Position numbers and translations under genes: made by a program. A DNA stretch of 64,000 nt from Streptomyces collinus. Its GTDB lineage: Bacteria > Actinomycetota > Actinomycetes > Streptomycetales > Streptomycetaceae. The notes under the pieces are model-generated. The model was not told the origin of the DNA. It made no database searches and saw nothing but the letters and a program-made list of their open reading frames with translations. Where the stretch lies: assembly GCF_031348265.1 (NCBI RefSeq), contig NZ_CP133771.1, positions 2,604,001 to 2,668,000 on the forward strand, written 5' to 3'. This document shows, in pieces, positions 38,787 through 45,630 of this stretch; the first letter of the stretch is position 1; every line of letters begins with the position of its first letter.

Positions 38787-39956
38787 TCAGGTGCGGTAGG
38801 CGTAGTAGTACGCGTTCGGGTACGACGCGACGATGCTCGCCACCGACCTGCGGAGGGTGTTGTTGGAGTGGTAAGTCAGGTACGGCACCCCGCCGCTCTT
38901 GTACGTGACGATCATCGTGTGGTCCTTGGACCCGTCCTTGTCGAAGTCCACCTGGAGGACGTCGCCGACCTCCAGCTGGTAGACGTTGGCGAGCGGCGTG
39001 GTCCGCTTGGAGTTCTGGGTGAACCAGGACCACTCGTTGACGCCGATGAACGAGTGCGACTGGATGTCGGCGTTGCCGAACCACCTGGTGTAGTCGTGCA
39101 CGTAGCCGGGGACGTGCTTCCAGCCGCCCGCCTTCAGGGACTGGCTGACGAAGTTGGTGCAGTCGCCGCCGGCGCCGCGGCCGCTGAAGTCCGGGTAGTC
39201 CTTGTTGTAGGCGTTCCAGTGCTTCTCGGCGTAGGCCGCCATGGCCTTGTAGTCGTACGTCGTGCCGGTCTTCGGGGCGGCGGCCGGGTTGCGGGTGGTC
39301 GCCGCGCGCGGGGCGTTCGGCATGGTGTCGGCGGCGGCGGTCGCCTTGACGGGGGCCGGCTTGGAGAGCGTGTTCACCGCGAGACCGCCCTGATCGGCGT
39401 CGCGGACGCCCGTCAGCCGCCAGTCGCCCCGACGGTCGGCCGTGAAGGTCAGTTCGTGCCGGGCCTGGAAGCCGGTGGTCTTCGGCGCGTTGCCGCGGGT
39501 CCGGGCGTAGGTCAGCGTCGTGGTCTCGGTGACCTCCGCCTTGGCCGTACGGCCCGTCACCCGCGTGGCGTTCAGGGTGACGGTGGTGCTGGCGTCGCGG
39601 TACGTCTCGCCGGCCCGGGCCAGCTTCTCCTTGCGCTGCCCCAGCGCGGACCGGGTGGCGTCCTCGGTGCGGGCCGTGCCGGAGGACAGCGCGACGTCGC
39701 CGGAGAAGCCGTCGGTCAGCGGCTTGTCCGCGTCGGCCCGCCCGCCGCCGACCAGGGCGTTGGTGCGGTCGGTGAAGACCGCGTCGGCCAGCCGCTGGAA
39801 GGTGGCCCTGGTCCGGGCGTCCACCGTCGGGTCGTCGCTGACCGCCGCGCCCGCGCTCCAGTTGGGCAGCAGGGCGACTCCGGCGACGACCGACGTCGCC
39901 GCGGCGCCGACTATCGTGACGCGGCGTCGCGTCCCGCTCAATTTCCGTGATTTCAC
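38787..39956 (-). CDS. Secreted amidase-domain (amidase_6) protein
   Basis: A 389-residue exported protein from GTG 39956 (GAGGGG 8 bases upstream). Signal: VTIVGAAATSVVAGVALLP. The N-terminal half is a repeat-poor beta region (TVTLNATRVTGRTAKAEVTE). The C-terminal 160 residues are the amidase_6 NlpC/P60-like domain: AYAEKHWNAYNKDYPDFSGR, GGDCTNFVSQSL with the nucleophile Cys, LEVGDVLQVDFDKDGSKDHTMIV with His, and YLTYHSNN. It should cleave amide bonds in the wall peptides or act on a secreted target. Confidence 0.88.
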   Translation of the reverse strand: MKSRKLSGTRRRVTIVGAAATSVVAGVALLPNWSAGAAVSDDPTVDARTRATFQRLADAVFTDRTNALVGGGRADADKPLTDGFSGDVALSSGTARTEDATRSALGQRKEKLARAGETYRDASTTVTLNATRVTGRTAKAEVTETTTLTYARTRGNAPKTTGFQARHELTFTADRRGDWRLTGVRDADQGGLAVNTLSKPAPVKATAAADTMPNAPRAATTRNPAAAPKTGTTYDYKAMAAYAEKHWNAYNKDYPDFSGRGAGGDCTNFVSQSLKAGGWKHVPGYVHDYTRWFGNADIQSHSFIGVNEWSWFTQNSKRTTPLANVYQLEVGDVLQVDFDKDGSKDHTMIVTYKSGGVPYLTYHSNNTLRRSVASIVASYPNAYYYAYRT

Positions 39957-40063
39957 TGGTGTTTCCCCTCTTGCCCCGGCCAAAGGGTTGCCGGGGTAGG
40001 AGATCTTTGCATGGAATGTGTGACTACTGTGAAGGGTGTTGCGCCTATTACTTTCGGGCCTGG

Positions 40064-41341
40064 TCACTTCACGACCGTCGACCAGTCGGGTGACTGTGCG
40101 GGGTCCAGGCCGCGGAGCCGTTGCAGGGTTCCGGGCTTCTGCACGTCGAGCCAGTCGGCCAGTTCCCTGAAGGACACGCATTTGACGTCCTTCTTCGTGC
40201 ACATGGTCTTGACGACCCGGTCGACGGCCCTCATGTAGATGCCGCCGTTCCAGTCCTCGAAGTGGTTGCCGATGAACAGCGGAGCCCGACTGCCGTAGTA
40301 CACGCGGTCGAAGCCGGACATGTAGGAGGCGACGGTCTCTTCCTCCCACTGGGGGTAGTTCGCCGGGTCGCCCTCGGTCTCACCCTCGGACTGGTTGTAG
40401 AGGAAGTTGAAGTCCATCGACAGGCCCTGGTACTTGCCGCCCTCGTAAGGGAGCATCTGGAGCGGGAAGTCCCATATGCCGTTCTTCTTGCGGGGCCATA
40501 TCTGGAAGTCGCCGGCGGAACTGGCGTCGTAGCGCCACTTGTAGTCCTTGGCGGCCGTCAGCAGGTTCTCCTGGCCCTCCAGGCAGGGCGCCCGGCCGCC
40601 GGTGACCTCCTTCCTGAAGTCGAACGGCAGCGGATCGAGTTCCCGGAAACCGGTGTTGGTCTTCCACTTCTCGGCGAAGTCGTAGAACTGGTCGATCTCG
40701 CTCTTCCACTCCGCGACGCTCCAGTCGCCGCCGCCCTTCTCGCCGCAGAAGTGGCCGTTGAAGTGGGTGCCTATCTCGTTGCCGCCCTGCCACGCCTTGC
40801 CGAGCTGCTCCAGCGTGGTGCGTATGTGCTCGTCGGTGGCGAAGCTGATGGCCGCCGAGCCCTTGGAGTGCTGGGGCGGGGCGTAGAGGTCCTTCTTGCT
40901 CTTGGGCACGAGGTAGATGCCCGTGAGGAAGAAGGTCATGTGGGCGTCGTACTCCTCGGCCAGCTCCCGGTAGTGCGAGAAGAGGCCGTCGTCGCCCTGC
41001 AGCGCGCCGTCCCAGGAGAAGACGACGAACTGGGGCGGCTTCTGGCCCGGCTTGAGCGGCACCGGCTTCAACTGGCCCTTCGGGGGGCCGGTGTAGGAGG
41101 TGGAGCCGTCCCCGAGGACCTTCGTCCTGCCGTCCCACTCGGGTTCCCGGTCCGGCTTCGCGGCGGGCTCCCTACGGGCCCCGGAAGAGGCGGCCGGGGC
41201 GGTGGTGTCCGAGCCGGTCAGGATCAGATAGCCCGCGACCAGGGACGCGACGACGAGGAGGGCCGCCAGGGTCAGGATCCCCGGGGGTGCGCTGCGGCGG
41301 GAGGCGCGGGGTCGTCGGCGGCGGCCGGAGGGCGATTTCAT
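40064..41341 (-). CDS. Polysaccharide-deacetylase-like secreted/membrane protein
   Basis: A 425-residue protein. A membrane signal anchor (GILTLAALLVVASLVAGYLIL, about 21-41) is followed by an outer domain like NodB-type deacetylases: FVVFSWDGALQGDDGLFSHYREL, HMTFFLTGIYLVP and GGNEIGTHFNGHFCGEKGGG, plausible metal-site Asp and His residues. The normal TFDDG motif is replaced by FSWDGA, so activity is uncertain. It faces the class A PBP gene on the same strand 56 bases away, consistent with wall modification. Confidence 0.8.
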   Translation of the reverse strand: MKSPSGRRRRPRASRRSAPPGILTLAALLVVASLVAGYLILTGSDTTAPAASSGARREPAAKPDREPEWDGRTKVLGDGSTSYTGPPKGQLKPVPLKPGQKPPQFVVFSWDGALQGDDGLFSHYRELAEEYDAHMTFFLTGIYLVPKSKKDLYAPPQHSKGSAAISFATDEHIRTTLEQLGKAWQGGNEIGTHFNGHFCGEKGGGDWSVAEWKSEIDQFYDFAEKWKTNTGFRELDPLPFDFRKEVTGGRAPCLEGQENLLTAAKDYKWRYDASSAGDFQIWPRKKNGIWDFPLQMLPYEGGKYQGLSMDFNFLYNQSEGETEGDPANYPQWEEETVASYMSGFDRVYYGSRAPLFIGNHFEDWNGGIYMRAVDRVVKTMCTKKDVKCVSFRELADWLDVQKPGTLQRLRGLDPAQSPDWSTVVK

Positions 41342-41397
41342 GCGCGGCTCATTCTGCGAAAGGGGGTGGGGGGTACGGGGCGGTGCCGGGCGCGGGG

Positions 41398-43587
41398 TCA
41401 GCCGATGCCGCGGGCACCGGACCAGATGCGGTACGGGACGCTGTTCCCCGGGGAGCCCGCGATCCCGTTCAGCGGGAGGGGTTCGAGGCTCTTGCCGAGG
41501 TCGATGCGGTAGGCCACCACGGCCGTCGACACGGAGTGGGCCGTGCCGACGTACCAGGCGGCGGTGTCGTTCTGCGTGGTGCCGGCCTTCCCGGCCACCG
41601 TGGCGGCCGGGTCCGCCCCCGGGCGGGCGGTGCGGAAGGCGTCCGTGAGGGCGGACTGGACCGCCGCGGCCACGCTCGCCTTCACCGCGCGGCGCGAGGC
41701 CGGCTTCGTCAGCGCGATCCCGGAACCGTTGCGGGTGATGCGGGACACCGAGTACGGCTCGACGTGCTTGCCGGCGGCGGCGAACGTGGCGTATCCGCTG
41801 GCCATGCGGATCGCGCTGGGCGTGGCACTGCCGAGGGACATCGCGGGCACCTGCGGGCCGAAGCTGGAGGGGAGCAGGCCGGCCCGCTGGGCGGTGTCCC
41901 GGACCTGGTCCAGGCCGGTGTCCATGCCGAGCTGCATGAACGGCGTGTTCACCGACAGGGCGAGCGCCCGGCCCAGGCCGATCCGCCCGTAGGACTTCTT
42001 GCCGTCGTTGTGGGAGGTGACCTGCTTGCCGCCGCGGTCCCAGTAGGGGCCCTCGGGTGTCCTGACGGCGATGCCGTCGTCCCCGTCGTACAGCGTCTGC
42101 GGGGTCACCTCGGTCGCGGCGCCGTCCCGGGTCTTGTGCACGCCGTTCTCCAGGGCGGCGGCGTAGACGAAGGGCAGGAAGGCCGAACCGGCGGGCACGG
42201 TGGTCGCGTTCGACTCGTTGTAGCCCTGGGTGCGGTGGTCGGGGCCGCCGTGGACGGCGAGGATCCGCCCGTCGGTGGCCACCGAGGAGGCGCCGAAGTG
42301 CAGGGACTTCGCCTTGGCCGCGTCCGTCTTCCGCGCCTGCTTGCGGGCTTCGGCGACGGCTTCGGTGAGTGCGCTCTCCTGCTTGCGGTCGAAGGTCGTG
42401 TAGATCTGGAAGCCGCCGAAGTCGAACTCCTTGTCCGAGAGGTGCGCCGCCTTCTTGGCGTACCGGGCGGCCAGTTCCACGAGGTAGTCGCTCTGCTTGC
42501 CGGTGTCGAACCCGGGCGCCCGCTTGAGCGGTTCGGGGAACTTCGTGTACCGGGCCCGCTCGGCCTTCGACAGGGTGCCGGTCTCGGCCATGCGGTCGAG
42601 GATCCAGGACCAGCGCTCCACCGCCCGGTCGTGGTTGGCCTCGCTCAGGGCCGGGTCGTAGAGCCCCGCGCCCTTGAGGAGGGAGGCGAGGAAGGCGGCC
42701 TCGCTGACGTCGAGGTCGCCGACCTCCTTGCCGTAGTAGGCCTGGGCGGCGCGCTGGATGCCGTAGGTGCCGCGGCCGAACCAGCTCGTGTTGAGGTAGC
42801 CCTCCAGGATGTCGTCCTTGCTCATCTGGTTGTCGAGCTTGAGGGCGAGCATGGCCTCGGTGAACTTGCGGCCGACCGAGCGGTCCTGGCTGAGGTAGAC
42901 GTTCTTGACGTACTGCTGGGTGATGGTGGAGCCGCCCTGGGTGTCTCCCTGGCCGACGGTGCGCCACAGGGCGCGGGCGAGGCCGCTGAGGGATATGCCG
43001 GGGTCGCTGTAGAAGCTCGCGTTCTCCGCCGCCAGCACCGCGTCGCGGACGTCCTCCGGTATGTCGTCGAGCGGCATCGCCTGCCGCCGCACCCAGCCGG
43101 TGCGGGCCATGGGCGTCCCGTCGGACCAGAAGTAGACGTTGTCCTGCTGGGTGGCGTACGAGTTGAGGTTCTCCGGGATGTCGGTGGCGGCGTAGGCGGA
43201 GCCGAGGAGGACGACGCTCAGGCCGGTGAACGCCAGCGCGGCGCCGAGCCACTGCCGCCAGGAGGGTGCCCAGCGCCGCCAGCCGGCCCGGTCGGCGTGC
43301 GGGTACCGGGGCCGCAGGCGGCGGGCGTCGGACGCGAGGCGGGTGACGAGCCGCGTCAGCCCCGGGGGTGCGGCGGGGAGACGGGACAGGGCGGAGGCAC
43401 GGGGGGCCTTGCGCCGGCGGCGTGACCTGCCGCGGCCGCTGCCGTCCGGCGCCGTGCCGGAGCGCGTGTCCGCGCGGCCGGTGGCGGCCGGCTCGACGGC
43501 GCGCAACATCATGGTCTCGTCCGCGTTCGGGGAAGCGGGGACCTTCAACTGCATGGTCTCGTCCGATTCCCGCCCAGCCTTGGACAC
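41398..43587 (-). CDS. Class A penicillin-binding protein with altered SxxK motif
   Basis: A 729-residue bifunctional-type PBP. The cytosolic N-terminus bears twin DETMQL/DETMML motifs. One membrane helix is near 113-133. The GT51 transglycosylase follows (VLAAENASFYSDPG, GGSTITQQYVKNVYLSQDRS, YLNTSWFGRGTYGIQRAAQAYYG). In the transpeptidase domain the expected SxxK reads SAFL at 468-471, with Leu471 (CTG) in place of the catalytic lysine. SxN is SVN 545-547 and KTG is KAG 667-669. The fold is intact over its length. I infer a working glycosyltransferase with a doubtful transpeptidase, possibly a structural partner of another PBP. Confidence 0.87.
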   Translation of the reverse strand: MSKAGRESDETMQLKVPASPNADETMMLRAVEPAATGRADTRSGTAPDGSGRGRSRRRRKAPRASALSRLPAAPPGLTRLVTRLASDARRLRPRYPHADRAGWRRWAPSWRQWLGAALAFTGLSVVLLGSAYAATDIPENLNSYATQQDNVYFWSDGTPMARTGWVRRQAMPLDDIPEDVRDAVLAAENASFYSDPGISLSGLARALWRTVGQGDTQGGSTITQQYVKNVYLSQDRSVGRKFTEAMLALKLDNQMSKDDILEGYLNTSWFGRGTYGIQRAAQAYYGKEVGDLDVSEAAFLASLLKGAGLYDPALSEANHDRAVERWSWILDRMAETGTLSKAERARYTKFPEPLKRAPGFDTGKQSDYLVELAARYAKKAAHLSDKEFDFGGFQIYTTFDRKQESALTEAVAEARKQARKTDAAKAKSLHFGASSVATDGRILAVHGGPDHRTQGYNESNATTVPAGSAFLPFVYAAALENGVHKTRDGAATEVTPQTLYDGDDGIAVRTPEGPYWDRGGKQVTSHNDGKKSYGRIGLGRALALSVNTPFMQLGMDTGLDQVRDTAQRAGLLPSSFGPQVPAMSLGSATPSAIRMASGYATFAAAGKHVEPYSVSRITRNGSGIALTKPASRRAVKASVAAAVQSALTDAFRTARPGADPAATVAGKAGTTQNDTAAWYVGTAHSVSTAVVAYRIDLGKSLEPLPLNGIAGSPGNSVPYRIWSGARGIG

Positions 43588-43805
43588 GGCTGCGTCTCCC
43601 TCCCGCTCACGGTGGTGCTCGCGCGGAAGGACATGGCTGCCGTGGTCGACGGCAGCGAGCCCTCACGTTCCCCCGCCCTTACGGCTTCTCGCGGCGTTCG
43701 AAAGTTACCAGCGGCCTTTACAGTTCCTCCACACCGGTACGGCAAGAGTGATCAAACGGAGCCCGGAGGGGCGGCACTTCCGCCGTCGCGGATTAACCTG
43801 TCCCC

Positions 43806-44027
43806 ATGCCTCGCTACGAGTACCGCTGCCGGACCTGCGGCGACACCTTCGAACTCAGTCGTCCCATGGCCGAGTCCTCCGACCCCGCGGCCTGCCCTTC
43901 CGGTCATGAGGACACGGTGAAGCTCCTCTCGACGGTCGCGGTCGGGGGCTCGGCCTCCGCCCCGGCTCCGGCGCCCCGCGCGGGCGGCGGCGGGGGCGGC
44001 TGCTGCGGTGGCGGCTGCTGCGGCTGA
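43806..44027 (+). CDS. FmdB-family zinc-ribbon protein
   Basis: A 73-residue protein. The N-terminal YEYRCRTCGDTFELSRPMAE is the FmdB regulatory-domain zinc ribbon. A second Cys/His site follows in AACPSGHED, and a Gly/Cys-rich tail (GGGGGGCCGGGCCG) ends it. Family members are small putative metal-binding regulators. DUF names vary and the target is unknown. The tail looks capable of thiol-metal binding. Confidence 0.9.
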   Translation: MPRYEYRCRTCGDTFELSRPMAESSDPAACPSGHEDTVKLLSTVAVGGSASAPAPAPRAGGGGGGCCGGGCCG

Positions 44028-44084
44028 CGTCCCTCCCCGGATTTCCTCAGGAGTCCTTCAGCTTCGGGTCCCTAACGTGGCGGC

Positions 44085-44900
44085 ATGACAGCCATCGCAG
44101 CGGACGCCGGACCGCAGTGGGTCAACGACCTGATGGACGCGCTGGGCGCGCCGGGAGCCGGTCTCGCCATCGCCCTGGAAAACCTGTTCCCGCCGCTGCC
44201 CAGCGAGGTGATCCTGCCGCTGGCCGGGTTCGCCGCGAGCAGCGGCCGGATGAGCCTGCTCGCCGTCCTGCTGTGGACGACGGCCGGCTCGGTGATCGGC
44301 GCGCTCGCGTTGTACGGGGTCGGCGCGCTGCTCGGCCGTGACCGGACGGTGGCGATCGCGGCCCGGCTGCCGCTGGTGAAGGTCTCGGACATCGAGAAGA
44401 CCGAGGCATGGTTCCTGAAGCACGGCACCAAGGCCGTGTTCTTCGGCCGGATGATCCCGATCTTCCGCAGCCTGATCTCCGTGCCGGCGGGCGTCGAGCG
44501 CATGCGCCTGCCCGTGTTCCTGGGACTGACCACCCTGGGCAGCGCCATCTGGAACACGGTGTTCGTGCTCGCGGGCTACTTCCTCGGCGCGAACTGGCAC
44601 CAGGTGTCGGACATCGTCTCCACGTACTCGAAGGTGGTCCTCGCCGTGGCGGCGCTGGCGGTGGTGGTGTTCATCGCCGTACGGCTCCGGCGACGCCCTG
44701 AAGGGGCGCGGGGCCCTGTCGATCAGCGGCTCCGCCGCGGGGCGCGACAAGCCACCACGCAGCCGCACCCGCACGACGACCAGGACACCCGAGTCCTCAG
44801 GCGCCCGGCTGAGGCCCAGCGCCAGCGCCCCGTACTGCCCCCACAAACTCCCGCAGGATCCGCTCCCCGGCGAGGACACCCCGGTCGGGAAGCACTCTGA
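44085..44900 (+). CDS. DedA-family membrane protein with repeat-derived C-terminal extension
   Basis: A 271-residue protein. The DedA domain occupies 1-205: LENLFPPLPSEVILPLAGFAAS, GALALYGVGALLGRD and GTKAVFFGRMIPIFRSLISVPAGVERMRLPVFLGLTTLGSAIWN. The last 60 residues (EGARGPVDQRLRRGARQATT...) are Arg/Pro/Gln-rich, with no family likeness. They are encoded by a Streptomyces intergenic-type repeat (44694-44775) and then by the antisense of the next gene. The frame overlaps the convergent HAD gene by 104 bases. The normal stop was probably lost by repeat insertion. Confidence 0.85.
   Translation: MTAIAADAGPQWVNDLMDALGAPGAGLAIALENLFPPLPSEVILPLAGFAASSGRMSLLAVLLWTTAGSVIGALALYGVGALLGRDRTVAIAARLPLVKVSDIEKTEAWFLKHGTKAVFFGRMIPIFRSLISVPAGVERMRLPVFLGLTTLGSAIWNTVFVLAGYFLGANWHQVSDIVSTYSKVVLAVAALAVVVFIAVRLRRRPEGARGPVDQRLRRGARQATTQPHPHDDQDTRVLRRPAEAQRQRPVLPPQTPAGSAPRRGHPGREAL
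44694..44775. repeat. Streptomyces intergenic-type repeat at the DedA gene 3' end
   Basis: The segment CTGAAGGGGCGCGGGGCCCT... followed by CTCCGCCGCGGGGCGCGACA and AGCCACCACGCAGCCGCACC resembles the short G/C-rich repeat that recurs between Streptomyces genes. The core AAGGGGCGCGGGG recurs in this window at 47382-47394. It is read in frame as the C-terminus of the DedA protein. Identification is from memory of the repeat's general form. Confidence 0.6.
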
Positions 44901-45630
44901 TCGAGGGAGCCGCGAAGCCGGTGTCGGCCAGCTCCCCGTGGCCCGGCCGCCAGCCCTGGTCCGCCGCGAGGAGCAGGTCGGTGTCGAGCAGCGAGTCACC
45001 CGCGGCGAGCGTGAGATCGGCCCCGGTCCGCCGGGCGACCTCCCGCATCGCCGCGCTCTTGGTGAGCGGCTTGGGAACGGCGTAGATCTTGCGGCCCTGG
45101 AGGGACACGGTCCAGCCGCGGTTCTCCGCCCACACCGCGAGTTCCTTCACCCAGTCCTCGTCGAGCAGCTCGCGCTCGACGACGAGGTAGGCGAAGAGGT
45201 CGTCGGCGACGCGGTGCTTGCGCACCCAGACCGGGTCGGCGGCCCGCAGCAGGTGCTCCTGCACCTCGGCGAGCGGCGCGCACTGGTCGGCCAGCCGCGC
45301 GGTGACCTGCGCGTGCCAGTCGGGGTCGGAGACGCCGTCGACCATGAGGTGGCCGCCGTTCGCGCAGATCGCGTACGTGGGCTCCGGGCCCGGCAGGTTG
45401 ATGCGCTGGTACTGCTTGCGCGTCCGGGTCGTCGTCGGCACGAACACGGCCGCGTCGCCCAGGTCGGTGAGGAGCTGCGCCGCCGTCTCCGTCATGTACG
45501 ACAGCGGCTTGCTCTCGTGCACCTCCACGCACAGCAGCCGGGGCGCTCGCGCGTCCGGCATGGTGAGTGCCAGGGCGGCGGCGGAGTAGATCAGGGTGCG
45601 ATCGAGGTCGCTCGCGACGAGGACGGGCAT
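44797..45630 (-). CDS. HAD-superfamily phosphatase of the ter locus
   Basis: A 277-residue HAD hydrolase of the IIB (Cof/SPP-like) type. Motif I is LVASDLDRTLIYSA; ATTTRTRKQY-like VPTTTRTRKQY is motif II. Lys lies in KPLTKSAAM (motif III) and LAAGDSLLDTDLLL is motif IV. A cap with WVRKHRVADDLFAYLVVERELLDEDWV lies between. It starts inside the stop of the PRTase-StiP gene (TGATG), so it is made with it. In ter gene groups such a phosphatase is thought to act on a phosphorylated nucleoside-like intermediate. Its 3' end overlaps the DedA gene. Confidence 0.85.
   Translation of the reverse strand: MPVLVASDLDRTLIYSAAALALTMPDARAPRLLCVEVHESKPLSYMTETAAQLLTDLGDAAVFVPTTTRTRKQYQRINLPGPEPTYAICANGGHLMVDGVSDPDWHAQVTARLADQCAPLAEVQEHLLRAADPVWVRKHRVADDLFAYLVVERELLDEDWVKELAVWAENRGWTVSLQGRKIYAVPKPLTKSAAMREVARRTGADLTLAAGDSLLDTDLLLAADQGWRPGHGELADTGFAAPSIRVLPDRGVLAGERILREFVGAVRGAGAGPQPGA

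Noticed and set aside
40064..43252. Long minus-strand frame spanning the deacetylase and part of the PBP gene
   Set aside because: Only the segment from ATG 41341 is a real gene. The upstream part is an out-of-frame reading of the PBP gene, so a fusion was not called.
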